A stretch of DNA of 64,000 nucleotides. Source: Arachidicoccus terrestris. Its GTDB lineage: Bacteria; Bacteroidota; Bacteroidia; Chitinophagales; Chitinophagaceae. A model generated the notes under the pieces. It had not been told where the DNA came from. It ran no database searches and worked only from the letters and a program-made list of their open reading frames with translations. Below, piece after piece: positions 17,341 to 27,385 of the stretch. The position numbers and the translations under genes were made by a program. Positions within the stretch are counted from its first letter, which is position 1; the number at the start of each line of letters is the position of its first letter. The DNA is taken from positions 744,001-808,000 of the forward strand of contig NZ_CP083387.1 in NCBI RefSeq assembly GCF_020042345.1, given 5' to 3'.

Positions 17341-18372
17341 TCAAACTATAGGGGCAGTGGAGGCTCGCTCCACCAGTGTTGCTGTAAGTCGAATGGATTT
17401 AGTTTTCACTAATCCATTAACGTCACTTTCTATTTGCTCCATTAAGGATTCAACAATACAATCAGCCATTTCCGTCAACGGCTGCACAATACTGGTGATT
17501 GCTGGGTTCATTAACTCGTAATAGGGACTTTCATCAAACCCAATAACGCCGATATCTTCAGGAATTTTCAAATCGAGCGCTTTAATAACCTGCAAACCGA
17601 GTAACGCGATGTAATTTGTTGAAAAAACGATCGAATCAATCTCTGGATTTGTTTGAAGGAACAATTTAATCTGGTCTTTAATAAGGTCGTTTGAAAGTTG
17701 ATGATCTACTTCACAGATATAACTTTCTAATTGCCTGTGATATAGTGCATCTTCATACCCACGGCGACGGTCAATCATCTGAAATTGCGCGGATTCAATA
17801 GTAATAAGTGCAATATGCTTAAATCCTTTTTCAATCAGATGTCTTGTAGCCAATATCATACTGCTATAGTTTTCAATCATTACACTACTTGCACCCATTG
17901 ATGTGACAGATCTGTCAAAAAACACAAGAGGACTATGTCCAAATATCTTCTGCATAATTTCTTCAGGCAACTCAGCAGGAGGGACGATAATATAGCCATC
18001 AACCTGTTGCTCCCAAAAAGTAGTCAATGCGTCAGCCGCATTACGATTGTCATTTTCAGTAGATGATAAAAGAATTCTGTACCCTAATCGTGCTACTTTT
18101 TGTTCAACCAAATGAGCGATACTGGCAAAGAAAGGATTGGAAATATCTTCAACCAACATACCGATTATCCTACTTCGCCCTGTTCTGAGGGACCTGGCAA
18201 CTGCATTAGGCCTAAACCCTGATTTTTCAATATATTCAAGAATGGCCTTTCTGGTCTCTTCACTAATTCGACGTTCCCCAGTCTTTCCATTAAGTACGGA
18301 AGAAACGGTGCTTTTAGCGACGCCCAACTCTCTGGCTATATCAACAATGGATATTCTTTTCCCTTTCGTCAT
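17341..18372 (-). CDS. LacI-family transcriptional regulator (end of sugar operon)
   Basis: The 343-residue regulator has an N-terminal LacI helix-turn-helix (SIVDIARELGVAKSTVSSVL) and the hinge helix (RPNAVARSLRTGRSRIIGML). A periplasmic-binding-type sensor follows (DISNPFFASIAHLVEQ, IGVIGFDESPYYELMNPAIT). It is the last gene of the long leftward operon, 43 bp after the GH97 gene, so it is likely produced with the enzymes it controls. Its recognition helix (AKSTVSS) differs from the SATTVSL and SPTTISF of the two LacI paralogues at 36-39 kb. It should therefore bind a different operator; the palindrome at 31104-31115 is a candidate. The ligand is probably a sugar released by the pathway. Confidence 0.9.
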   Translation of the reverse strand: MTKGKRISIVDIARELGVAKSTVSSVLNGKTGERRISEETRKAILEYIEKSGFRPNAVARSLRTGRSRIIGMLVEDISNPFFASIAHLVEQKVARLGYRILLSSTENDNRNAADALTTFWEQQVDGYIIVPPAELPEEIMQKIFGHSPLVFFDRSVTSMGASSVMIENYSSMILATRHLIEKGFKHIALITIESAQFQMIDRRRGYEDALYHRQLESYICEVDHQLSNDLIKDQIKLFLQTNPEIDSIVFSTNYIALLGLQVIKALDLKIPEDIGVIGFDESPYYELMNPAITSIVQPLTEMADCIVESLMEQIESDVNGLVKTKSIRLTATLVERASTAPIV

Positions 18373-18415
18373 AGTCTCCGGTTTCAGTTGTCATTTCTCT
18401 CAATCAGAATATAAA

Positions 18416-20275
18416 TCAGGACTCTGGCCTTAGTATCAGCGCACTCCCCTGTGCCCCTTTTATATGAATTTCCAGCTTATCCCCTTTTTTGAAGGTTCGT
18501 CTGCTTTTGATCAATTTACCATCAGATCCGTCCTTCCAGATTTCAGCATGATAGAGCTTTCCTGGCTGTAAAAAATCAAGGTTAATTTCTCCACGCCAGT
18601 CGGCAGGTCCTGCTGCATTTCCGATAAACCAGTCACCTCCCTTCCTTCTGGCTACACTAATATATTTACCGATCGCACCGGCCAGGTAATGGGTTTCATC
18701 CCATACCGTCGGCACATATTTAAAAAATTCAATATCCTGCTCACTCGTATAATCCTCCGGGCGGCCATACCAGAAAATGGCCTGCAATGGGCTAAAATAA
18801 ACAACAGTCAGAGCTAGCTGCTGTGCCTTGCTTACTTTCAGGTTTTTACTAAAGCTATTTTTACTATTGGGATAACAAAACGTAAAATCTGCCGGGCCTG
18901 CTAAAAACCGGGTAAAAGGCAGAACGGTCGTATGAAAAGCATCCGGGCTATTTTCATCACCACGGATTCCTTCCTGCGTTAACCATCCAGGTATCAACCT
19001 ACTCAACCCGGTAGGCTTGTAATTATCATGTACGTCTACAATCAATCCCGCATCGGTTACTTTTTTAACAGCTTTGACCAGCCACTGAATCCCCTTCTGA
19101 CTTAATCCATCTACAAAGCCGAACTTAATACCGGCAACACCCCATTTTTTATACAAGGGGATGATATCATCCAGATAATTACGCAGGCCCACATAATTGA
19201 CATAGAGTACAATCCCTATATTTTTAGATTTACCATAACTAATTACCTCGGGAATATTGAGTTTGTCAATATATTTTCTGGGGTCCGATGTAGAATTAAA
19301 TTCCTTGCCATACCAGCCTGCATCAAACAAAACATACTGAAAATGATGCCTGGACGCAAAATCCACTGCCCGGATACCATCTTCTGTCGTTAATTGTGCT
19401 CTTATCAACTTTCCCGGGCGAACCCAAGAAGGTATCGTATCCTTGCTATTGCCGGTCAATCTGAGATAAAGGTCACTGTATGCATGTAAACCAATAGCAG
19501 TTGTTGAAATACTGATGGTCCTCCATGGAAACACAAAACCGGGAACCAGGCTAACAGCGGAATCATGCGTAAAAGCAATACATAAAGAATTCTCATTTTC
19601 CTTTTTTACCAGCTCCGCTTTGGTATAATCCCTGTTATCAGCCTCACCGATACTTATAAACAAATTCTTGCCATTAGTTAATGTCGCGGGAAAATCGCAA
19701 CTTTTATTCATGCTATTCAAGTCAACCGGCGTAAAAACAGATTCCTGATTATATTGATAGATTGTCAAATCTTGGTCAAAATCAAAGCTGGTCTTTTCCG
19801 CAGTCACCTGTCCGATTGACTTGTTCATTGCTAATTCATAACGAAACGCGACCGATCCTTTATATACACGAACAGAAACGCTGTAGATAACATCTCTATC
19901 CCCGCAAGTGAATATGGCAGCATTATAATGATTTACAATACGGTCATTTTCTCCCAGCCGCCAGTAAAAGCTTTGATTACAGGAACTATAAGAGACATGC
20001 TTAATACCTGTATGCAACCCTACTTCTTTGTTCTGTAACATAAACCCGAGATCAGACCATCCCGTAACCTGGGCGTTTTCATAACGCACTCTATACTTTA
20101 GGCTCCCTTGCAATGTACATAACTCAAAAACGGTATTCCCATCTGGAGACGTTACCGAATGTATCTCAGCTTTGGCAGTCCGATCAGTAAAATTAGTGGC
20201 TGCAGCTCCTAGTTTAAATGTCAGTAGGAAAATAAATAACAGATAAATTAGTATGTTCTTACAATCCCTTCGCAT
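18416..20275 (-). CDS. GH97 family glycoside hydrolase
   Basis: The 619-residue protein has an uncleaved-looking hydrophobic N terminus (signal peptide to about residue 25), the GH97 N-terminal beta-sandwich and a catalytic barrel. Typical barrel stretches are HHFQYVLFDAGWYG, GIVLYVNYVG, GVAGIKFGFVDG, TQEGIRGDENSPDAFHTTVL and FTRFLAGPADFTFCYP, with the GIRGDE and LPFTR Glu/Arg signatures. Members are calcium-dependent alpha-glucosidases or alpha-galactosidases of the periplasm. The strand reading KFGFV lacks the Asp nucleophile I expect in retaining alpha-galactosidase members, so an inverting mechanism is more likely (from memory of the family). It has a paralogue at 32724. It is separated by 11 bp from the hydrolase gene upstream. 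Confidence 0.88.
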   Translation of the reverse strand: MRRDCKNILIYLLFIFLLTFKLGAAATNFTDRTAKAEIHSVTSPDGNTVFELCTLQGSLKYRVRYENAQVTGWSDLGFMLQNKEVGLHTGIKHVSYSSCNQSFYWRLGENDRIVNHYNAAIFTCGDRDVIYSVSVRVYKGSVAFRYELAMNKSIGQVTAEKTSFDFDQDLTIYQYNQESVFTPVDLNSMNKSCDFPATLTNGKNLFISIGEADNRDYTKAELVKKENENSLCIAFTHDSAVSLVPGFVFPWRTISISTTAIGLHAYSDLYLRLTGNSKDTIPSWVRPGKLIRAQLTTEDGIRAVDFASRHHFQYVLFDAGWYGKEFNSTSDPRKYIDKLNIPEVISYGKSKNIGIVLYVNYVGLRNYLDDIIPLYKKWGVAGIKFGFVDGLSQKGIQWLVKAVKKVTDAGLIVDVHDNYKPTGLSRLIPGWLTQEGIRGDENSPDAFHTTVLPFTRFLAGPADFTFCYPNSKNSFSKNLKVSKAQQLALTVVYFSPLQAIFWYGRPEDYTSEQDIEFFKYVPTVWDETHYLAGAIGKYISVARRKGGDWFIGNAAGPADWRGEINLDFLQPGKLYHAEIWKDGSDGKLIKSRRTFKKGDKLEIHIKGAQGSALILRPES

Positions 20276-20286
20276 GATAATTAATT

Positions 20287-21951
20287 TTATTTATGCAGAT
20301 TAAATGAAAAAGCGACTTGCTTCGCCGTCTGAACTTTGGGTTCAACGGATGTACCGTATTGCCAGGCCACAACCGTAATTTTTATCGGCAGCCGACTCCT
20401 GGGTGGAATTTCAGTAAATATCAATGTACTACCCTTTATAACTGCCGGGCCTTCCCGTACAAAATAGTGAACCGGCAGGCCCGCACTCGAATGTCCATGA
20501 AGCTGGACGCTCGCGGTTCCGATTATCTGATCGGCAATAGGTACTATCTGTATACACTGAGGCTTTCCATCTTTATTTTCCAGGGGAATATTCATCTTCG
20601 ACTGAAGCCCCACCGATTTAAAATTAAGATCACCTGGATGGGAGGCCAGAAACCAGGCTTCGAGATGGCCTCCCATAATGCGCATTCCCCTTTTGAACCG
20701 GACAGCAAAGCCTTTTGCAGAGAGGGCAACCTGCCCCCAAATAGGTTGAATTTTAATCGGAATCCCACTTTCAGGGTGCCGAAGCCTATGCCCCTTGGGC
20801 AGCTTAGTCCATTTTTCCGGCGCCCTGCTTCCGCCGGGTACAGTATCAGCAAATTTCGCAGACAGATCAAAACTAATTCCGTCCGCTTTAGGCTTAAATT
20901 TAAGATCTATTAACTGATGGGTATCTGTTAAAGGTACAACCTGATTATTTTGTACGTACTCGATAAACGCAGGCTTTTTGCCGCGCCCATCGGTTTCATA
21001 GGCAATCGTAGCCATCGCCATCTCTTCATCGAAAAACCAAAAAGCCTCAACCGGATCGCCTTTATACTGCCCAACTGGTGCCGGCATTGCATCAAAAGCG
21101 CTATCCCTTTTCCAACGGGGCACCAGCCAACCGGATTTTACCGGATCAACAGGCCGTAATCTGGGTGCTGCAGACAAAGGATATGTCTCAGGCAACCTAT
21201 AATCGGCCGCTTTTTTAATATATAATGCCAGATATGCCACTTTCTTATCCGTCGAGGCAAAATGCCCTTCTCCCGGACAGGCCAACATACTTAGCGGCAT
21301 TCTGGGATGTTCCGCTCTTTGCTTTAACCCTTCCGTCGCCCAGCTTTCCGCATTTTCATACTCCCCCATCGTTTCAAGAGATGGAATAAAATCAATATTC
21401 TGATGCTGAGTCCAAATGTCCGGTGCAAAAACCGGGTTCCGAAAATACGGCCATTGCCCGCTCACTGAAATAGCCGCAAGCGTCCTGCCTGGATTCCAGG
21501 CAGCAAAGTAATAAGGCCAGCTGGCGGCCGCCGAATGACCGAGGGTAACAACAGGCGCATATCGCAGTTCGGCGTATCCCGAAACCTCTGCAAGATCTTT
21601 AACCATCTGATTAAAAATATCTCCTGCGCCCTGATTAAATCTGAACAAATGATCAAAAAAGGGGGAAACCCAGACTTCCGCAAATCCAAGATCTGCCATT
21701 GCCCTTCTGAAAACAGGATTTTCCAGTATCATTTCCTCTTCCATATTATTCTGGGCAAGAATGAACCCTCTTATTTTCTCACAGTTTTCAGGAATCCACA
21801 GAAAAGCCCGTGAATTGGTATTATGATCCAAATGACCGTCTACCGCAACAGACCATTGCCATACAGCGTTCATGTCCGGCTGAGCCTTTACCGTATGAAC
21901 GCTGGAAAATAAAGTTGCCAGCCAAAATGCACCAATACACATCGTTTTCAT
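20287..21951 (-). CDS. secreted alpha/beta-hydrolase-fold serine hydrolase (paralogue 1)
   Basis: The ATG at 21951 begins a clean signal peptide (MKTMCIGAFWLATLFSSVHTVKAQ); the longer frame overlaps the upstream gene. The 554-residue protein has the nucleophile elbow GHSAAASWPYY with Ser at about 140 and a probable catalytic His in GEGHFAS at about 230. This is the order seen in alpha/beta-hydrolase carbohydrate esterases. The C-terminal 100 residues form an Ig-like domain (SSAGLPVHYFVREGPAVIKG, then IPPRSRLPIKITVVAWQYG). The neighbouring gene is a full-length paralogue with the same layout. A role as acetyl or other ester hydrolase on the polysaccharide is inferred from the operon; no established CE family could be assigned. 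Confidence 0.65.
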   Translation of the reverse strand: MKTMCIGAFWLATLFSSVHTVKAQPDMNAVWQWSVAVDGHLDHNTNSRAFLWIPENCEKIRGFILAQNNMEEEMILENPVFRRAMADLGFAEVWVSPFFDHLFRFNQGAGDIFNQMVKDLAEVSGYAELRYAPVVTLGHSAAASWPYYFAAWNPGRTLAAISVSGQWPYFRNPVFAPDIWTQHQNIDFIPSLETMGEYENAESWATEGLKQRAEHPRMPLSMLACPGEGHFASTDKKVAYLALYIKKAADYRLPETYPLSAAPRLRPVDPVKSGWLVPRWKRDSAFDAMPAPVGQYKGDPVEAFWFFDEEMAMATIAYETDGRGKKPAFIEYVQNNQVVPLTDTHQLIDLKFKPKADGISFDLSAKFADTVPGGSRAPEKWTKLPKGHRLRHPESGIPIKIQPIWGQVALSAKGFAVRFKRGMRIMGGHLEAWFLASHPGDLNFKSVGLQSKMNIPLENKDGKPQCIQIVPIADQIIGTASVQLHGHSSAGLPVHYFVREGPAVIKGSTLIFTEIPPRSRLPIKITVVAWQYGTSVEPKVQTAKQVAFSFNLHK

Positions 21952-21980
21952 GTCGTGAGATTTTTTTGATATATACCAGT

Positions 21981-23636
21981 CTATTTCCTGATAAAAAATG
22001 ACCGGGTTACTGAAAGTGCAGACTGTACAAAAGGCGACAAAGGCCTTCCCCATTGATATGCCCGGACAGTAATCTTTACCGGATATCGGCTTTTGACCGG
22101 AATCCTGGTAAAAATCACGTGATCCCCTTTTATATAAGCTGGACCAGCCAACACACTATATTGAACCGGTAAGCCGGCACTTGAAACGGCTTTCAACTGA
22201 ACCGACCGGACATCTATTTTTTGATCATGTATCTCTGGAAAATCAATTTCTTGCTTTTCGCCCTGTGTCAGTCGCTTTGGAATGGTGACCTTTACCGGTT
22301 GTACTGCATGGCGATACTCTTTATTACCAGATACGGATTCCTCAATCCATATATCATCATACCCTCCCCTGCCAAAATGCACCCGGAAAGCCTGGGGGCC
22401 AGTCTGTATTGCAGGCCCCGATACAATTGAAAAGCGGACTCTTCCACCGGTATTGCCAAGCGGCTTACCCGCGCCAATCAATTCAGTGGGCACCTTGTTT
22501 AAAAATCCTGGTTTCAAATGAAAAGAGACTCCATCAGGATCGGGTATAAACCTGGCATCGGCATATCCCAGTTTAGTTACATTCAAGACCTTTCCACCCT
22601 GAATCACAGAGGGCATTTGTTTCTTCCGGGTATCGACATCTCCATTAAGCCTTTCTGCAGACTTTGCGGTCTCCTTATCAAAAAACCAATCCGCAACGTA
22701 CTTATCTCCTTTAACTGCTTTATAAAATGCTAACTCTGGCTTACTGTCCGGAGCATTAGCAGACAACAGCCAACCTGACACAGGTGAGATTCTCCTTAAC
22801 GCATTCCGATGACCACTTTTCCCTTCACTAATATGTGGAAGGCGATAATTACAAGCCTTATGAATAAATAAGGCCATAAACCTGGCCAGCTTTTCTGACC
22901 AGTCAAAATGCCCGCCGCCAGGCTCCACGACAATGCCGATCAAATTATTGCTATTGTTACTTCTAAGTGCCGCTGCCGCCGACCGCACCACCGATGGATA
23001 AAAATCTCGGTCTCCCGGTCTTCCATCTTTGTATTGCGGCCATTCTGTCGTCTGACCCAGCATATAGAGAACCGGAATGTTCTGAAAGTCAAAAGAATCA
23101 GGCAAAGGAATGGTTTTAATGGCTATGACAGCCAGAGTCCTTTCGGGCAATGCATTGGCAACATTCCAGGAAAAATGACCATGGGCAGAATGGCCCGTTG
23201 GAATCAAATAGGCGCGCGATATTTCAGAGTAACCGGACACTTTGGCAAAATCATTCAACATTTGAAGTAGCAATCCTTTCGAATTGCCAGACATATCCGC
23301 ATTCAGGTTATTTGAACCAGATCCAGTAGCATATTTGTCGGCTGGGCCTACCCAGATAATACCTATGCCTTCTCTGGCAGCCATTTTACGTATGACAGGG
23401 TCTTCCAGCCATCTTCTTTCGGTCAGGTTATTCAGCGCAATCATAATCGCTTTAATGTCCCTGCAAGAAGGCGGGACCCACAGGTAAGCCTTGCTTTGCC
23501 CTACCGGTACACTATATTGATAAACATTTAGTCTGGGATCACTAACCGTTTGCGCACTAGCCTTCATCAACAAGCCTATGCTTATTAAGAGGAACGTCAT
23601 ATAAACCAAGCCATATTTCATGCTAATATCCTTCAT
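21981..23636 (-). CDS. secreted alpha/beta-hydrolase-fold serine hydrolase (paralogue 2)
   Basis: The 551-residue protein has a signal peptide ending near residue 29 (start at 23636, or Met6 at 23621). The nucleophile motif is GHSAHGHFSW with Ser150, and a likely catalytic His is H243 in GGGHFDW. It shares layout and the C-terminal Ig-like domain (SSAGLPVQYSVLAGPAYIKG, IPVKSRYPVKITVRAYQWG) with the next gene, from which it is 29 bp away, so the pair is a tandem duplication. The two differ around the active site (AHG versus AAA after the Ser), which suggests different ester substrates. It follows the GH43 gene by six bp in the same operon. Confidence 0.65.
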   Translation of the reverse strand: MKDISMKYGLVYMTFLLISIGLLMKASAQTVSDPRLNVYQYSVPVGQSKAYLWVPPSCRDIKAIMIALNNLTERRWLEDPVIRKMAAREGIGIIWVGPADKYATGSGSNNLNADMSGNSKGLLLQMLNDFAKVSGYSEISRAYLIPTGHSAHGHFSWNVANALPERTLAVIAIKTIPLPDSFDFQNIPVLYMLGQTTEWPQYKDGRPGDRDFYPSVVRSAAAALRSNNSNNLIGIVVEPGGGHFDWSEKLARFMALFIHKACNYRLPHISEGKSGHRNALRRISPVSGWLLSANAPDSKPELAFYKAVKGDKYVADWFFDKETAKSAERLNGDVDTRKKQMPSVIQGGKVLNVTKLGYADARFIPDPDGVSFHLKPGFLNKVPTELIGAGKPLGNTGGRVRFSIVSGPAIQTGPQAFRVHFGRGGYDDIWIEESVSGNKEYRHAVQPVKVTIPKRLTQGEKQEIDFPEIHDQKIDVRSVQLKAVSSAGLPVQYSVLAGPAYIKGDHVIFTRIPVKSRYPVKITVRAYQWGRPLSPFVQSALSVTRSFFIRK

Positions 23637-23642
23637 GCATAA

Positions 23643-25331
23643 CTATTTACTATCGGTACTTTCACGCTCCTGTAATGGATCAATCCTGAAGTAGTCAAAA
23701 TCAGCATATCCACCTGTCCTCACACCAGAGCGGGAAGTACAGAAGAGTCCTACTTTAGCACCGATCCATAAATCGGGATGCGCTTTAAATGGTTTTCCGA
23801 TGGAGCGAAAATGTTTTCCGTCTTCACTGTAACTAAATGAACAAACAGCATCTGGCCCATTTACATCCACCCTCATAAAAATGATAGAGTCTTTAACCTG
23901 CTGCTCATCCACAACAGTTTCTCTAGCCCCTTTTGGTCCTTCTCTGCAAACCACCTGATCAACGTAGAACTTATCTTCCTGCTTACGGACCGATATATAA
24001 GCGTAGCTGTCCCCCGAAATGATCAGTCCGGCTTTCTTACCTTGCCACTCATCAAATTCAATATTCCACTTGACCTTTGTCGTAGCGGAAAAGTCCGGTG
24101 CCGGAAATTTCTGCAGCAGTAAATTGGGCATGTCATACAGATTCTTCCCCGTATCAGAAGGATAGGCAAAAAGCCGAAGATATCCAGTGTTTTTTAATGC
24201 CACGGACCACTGGATTTCTGAATTGGCCTGCCATTGCCACTGCGGCCCGATGCCGCCGTCGTCAAACTCATCTGACTCCTGTGGTGTCTGAACCGCCGTT
24301 TCCCCTCTAATGAGCGGTTTTTTATATTCTGTAACCGGTTCTCCACAACCATCACCATCTTTGTCAATACCAATGATTGGCCAATCATCTTTCCAAACCA
24401 TAGGCTCCAGTAAAGTCACCCTGCCATACGCACCCTTATCCTGAAAATGGACGAACCAGTCCTCACCGGAAGCAGTATGTACCCAGGCACCCTGATGTGG
24501 CCCATTGATACTTGATTTACCCTGTGCCATAACAATTTTTCTCTTATAGGGGCCATAAATGCTGCGTGATCTGAGCACCAGTTGCCAACCGGTACTGACA
24601 CCGCCGGCGGGGCAGAAAATATAGTAATATCCGTTTCGCTTATATAGTTTCGGGCCTTCTACAGTCTTATCCAAATCATGGCCGTCGTAAACATGCCTAC
24701 CCCCATCCACCACCTTCGTACCCTCACTGTTTAGCTGAAAAACCGTAATCAGGCTATTGACCCCTGCCCTGCTGGCTGCCCAGGCCACAGCCATATAGGC
24801 CTTTCCGTCATTATCCCATAATACGGACGGATCAATAATACCTTTTCCTTTTAAGACTAAAACCGGTGCCGACCAGGGACCTTCCGGACTCCTGGCCTTA
24901 ATCATAAAAACACCATAATCCGGATCTGGATAATAGATATAAACCATTTCATTATGCCGGCTAAAGGACGGGGCCCAGACTCCTTTGCCATGCCTTACCG
25001 AACGATAATGATTTTCATCTGGCAGTCCAGGCAGCGCATGCGTAAGGAATGTCCAATTCACCAGATCCCTGGAATGCAAAATGGGTAGCCCGGGTGTACA
25101 GTTGAAACTGGAAGAGACCAGGTAATAATCATCTCCTATCCTCATAACATCTGGATCAGAGTAATCGGCAAATAAAATCGGATTCCTATAGGTACCGTCT
25201 CCATTATCAGCTGTCCAGACCCTGGAAACATATTTTTTTTGCGCCCTGCTGCTTTCAGAAACACACAACATCATTATTAAAGCTAAAAGCAATCCTGAGC
25301 TTCTCAATAATTTCATAGGATTCATTTTCAT
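23643..25331 (-). CDS. GH43 family glycosidase (arabinofuranosidase/xylosidase type)
   Basis: The 562-residue protein has a signal peptide to about residue 30. The five-bladed propeller shows the three GH43 acids: D59 in ADYSDPDVMRI, D167 in GIIDPSVLWDNDGKAYM and E225 in TVEGPKLYKRNGYYYIF. The C-terminal 200 residues form a second beta-sandwich of the kind found in two-domain GH43 xylosidases and arabinofuranosidases (SYSEDGKHFRSIGKPF). It removes terminal arabinofuranose or xylose from polysaccharide or oligosaccharide; subfamily and sugar cannot be fixed by eye. It sits between GH127 and the serine hydrolases, an association common for arabinose-containing substrates. Confidence 0.88.
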   Translation of the reverse strand: MKMNPMKLLRSSGLLLALIMMLCVSESSRAQKKYVSRVWTADNGDGTYRNPILFADYSDPDVMRIGDDYYLVSSSFNCTPGLPILHSRDLVNWTFLTHALPGLPDENHYRSVRHGKGVWAPSFSRHNEMVYIYYPDPDYGVFMIKARSPEGPWSAPVLVLKGKGIIDPSVLWDNDGKAYMAVAWAASRAGVNSLITVFQLNSEGTKVVDGGRHVYDGHDLDKTVEGPKLYKRNGYYYIFCPAGGVSTGWQLVLRSRSIYGPYKRKIVMAQGKSSINGPHQGAWVHTASGEDWFVHFQDKGAYGRVTLLEPMVWKDDWPIIGIDKDGDGCGEPVTEYKKPLIRGETAVQTPQESDEFDDGGIGPQWQWQANSEIQWSVALKNTGYLRLFAYPSDTGKNLYDMPNLLLQKFPAPDFSATTKVKWNIEFDEWQGKKAGLIISGDSYAYISVRKQEDKFYVDQVVCREGPKGARETVVDEQQVKDSIIFMRVDVNGPDAVCSFSYSEDGKHFRSIGKPFKAHPDLWIGAKVGLFCTSRSGVRTGGYADFDYFRIDPLQERESTDSK

Positions 25332-25377
25332 AAACTACTCTAGACTATCCAAACTATTACCGATTGACCGGCAACGC

Positions 25378-27336
25378 TTAATTCTCCAAATGCCAATAAA
25401 CATTATAACGCTGCCTGTCCATATTAAACAAGGGATAAAACAAGATTGATTTACCGGTGACATCTTCCGCTGTTTTAAAAGTCAGAGGTTTCCCTTCTAC
25501 CCGATCCAGCCAATCCTTTATGTCTTTTCCATGTGTAACCAGCTTATTTGAAACACTTGCGGGAACCTGATAATCGTACGTATAATAATCATTGTGCAAA
25601 TGCGGATTGGAGAAAGGTGCCGGCGGTACGATATTCTCCGTTCCCAAAGCCCCTGCCAGCACAATGGGGCCATAAGTAACAGATATGATTTTAGGATTAC
25701 CCGGTTCAGCAGTTGCTTTTAACTCCATAGGAAAATCAACTTCTATCTTATCTCCACCGCTCCATTTCCGGGTAAGTGTAATGTAACTGCCAGGTCTCCC
25801 CATTATTCTTACACGTTTTCCATTGATTTTAAGACTGGCACCTTCCCCCGCCCATCCCGGATACCGGATCCGAATGGTTAGTTTTTTCGGCTGAGCCATT
25901 GATAATACAATTTTAGAACGGCCGTTTTGAGGAAATCGGGTCCGCTGTGTTAGCTGAACTCCTTGCTTTTTCCAGTCTAGTACGGAAGACATAAATAAGT
26001 TCACGTAAAGGCTGTCAGCTTTATGATAATAGATACCTTCTCCATATTTAGCCTGATTCTCAAACCCCGTCCCCACGCAACACCAAAAGGAACTATCCGT
26101 CGTGCTGTATACTTTGTAGGCACCCGGCAGCATAGGTAGAAAATAAGACACCATGCCAGATAAGGTATCCTGTTGCCCCAATATGTGATTGTATAGCGCC
26201 TTTTCATAATAATCCGCCTGAGAAGCGTTCGCATCCAAGCAAAATAACTGACTGGTCAGCTTTAGCATATTATATACATTACAAGACTCTCCAGTATAAC
26301 CGGTAAGATGCCCAACATTATCATCGGCATCGAAGAATTTTTCATGATCACTATTACTCCCTGTCGCAAAACTGTGACGATAGACCACTGTTTTCCAGAA
26401 AAACTCCGCCATTTCCTTATAATCCGACGTGCCACTCTGATCATAGTCCCGAACGATGCCGATGAGTTTTGGAATATAAGTGTTCGCATGCATGCCGGCC
26501 AGATTATCCACACCTGTTTTTAAGGGATCCAGTACCTTATCATGATAAAAAAAATCGCCAAGCCATTGATCCTTGGGATCAGCTGTCAGCTCATACAGGG
26601 CATAGAAGGCATCATTCATTCCTCCAAATTCATTGCCTAACATGACGGCCCGCCGGTCAGCGGACAAATTGTGAAGCTTATAATAAGCCCATCGGCTCAT
26701 CTTCGTTGCGACCTCAAATGCTATTTGATTGTCACAATAGAGATATTGGTCTATTAGCCCAGCCATGATCTTATGAAGTACATACCATGGGGCCCAGACA
26801 GGCTTGCCGGCAATGCATCTGTCAATCAAATGCTCTGGAAAGGCACTTAGATAACCTGATTTGCCCAGTGCTGTCTGCACCGCTGCCAATCCTTTTACAA
26901 GACTGTCCGCTTTATTCCTATACTGCTCATTGCCCGTCGCAGCATAAAACATAGCGAGCGCTGAAAGAATATGTCCGGTTGAATGTCCCCGCAATTCACA
27001 ATCCAGCGCCTCCCAACCCGCAAGTTTATCCACACTATCATATCCGCCTTCTTTCCCTGCATATAAACCTGCATTCGTTTTAAAACTGTGTAACAAGCGT
27101 TCTACAGATAGAGACATCAACCAGGCACTGGCCATATCCCGGTTTTCTGTAAACCTGGAGGGCAGCAACCTGACGTCCCTTAGATCGAAGGCATAGGCCT
27201 TAAAGCTGGCGCTCTCTCTCACCATTCTTTTAGCTGAAAACTGTCCTGGATATAGCGATTGACCATACAACTGACCAAAGGACAATACGCCAGCTATTAT
27301 CAGGAATCGACTCAAGTGTAACATCTTCAATTTCAT
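25378..27336 (-). CDS. GH127-type beta-L-arabinofuranosidase (DUF1680 family)
   Basis: ATG 27336 begins MKLKMLHLSRFLIIAGVLSF, a signal peptide; an upstream TTG frame start is rejected. The protein has about 652 residues with an (alpha/alpha)6 barrel and a C-terminal beta-sandwich. It keeps the metal-cysteine centre of the family: Glu350 and Cys352 (GESCNVYNML) and Cys419-Cys420 (FWCCVGTGFENQ), close to the positions known for HypBA1, where the second cysteine group acts as nucleophile. GH127 and the related GH146 release beta-L-arabinofuranose. The separation from the GH88 gene is about 50 bp in the same operon. Confidence 0.85.
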   Translation of the reverse strand: MKLKMLHLSRFLIIAGVLSFGQLYGQSLYPGQFSAKRMVRESASFKAYAFDLRDVRLLPSRFTENRDMASAWLMSLSVERLLHSFKTNAGLYAGKEGGYDSVDKLAGWEALDCELRGHSTGHILSALAMFYAATGNEQYRNKADSLVKGLAAVQTALGKSGYLSAFPEHLIDRCIAGKPVWAPWYVLHKIMAGLIDQYLYCDNQIAFEVATKMSRWAYYKLHNLSADRRAVMLGNEFGGMNDAFYALYELTADPKDQWLGDFFYHDKVLDPLKTGVDNLAGMHANTYIPKLIGIVRDYDQSGTSDYKEMAEFFWKTVVYRHSFATGSNSDHEKFFDADDNVGHLTGYTGESCNVYNMLKLTSQLFCLDANASQADYYEKALYNHILGQQDTLSGMVSYFLPMLPGAYKVYSTTDSSFWCCVGTGFENQAKYGEGIYYHKADSLYVNLFMSSVLDWKKQGVQLTQRTRFPQNGRSKIVLSMAQPKKLTIRIRYPGWAGEGASLKINGKRVRIMGRPGSYITLTRKWSGGDKIEVDFPMELKATAEPGNPKIISVTYGPIVLAGALGTENIVPPAPFSNPHLHNDYYTYDYQVPASVSNKLVTHGKDIKDWLDRVEGKPLTFKTAEDVTGKSILFYPLFNMDRQRYNVYWHLEN

Positions 27337-27385
27337 GGGATCTCTCTTAATTGTTTTATTCAATCAAACAAAAAAGTACAAGAAA

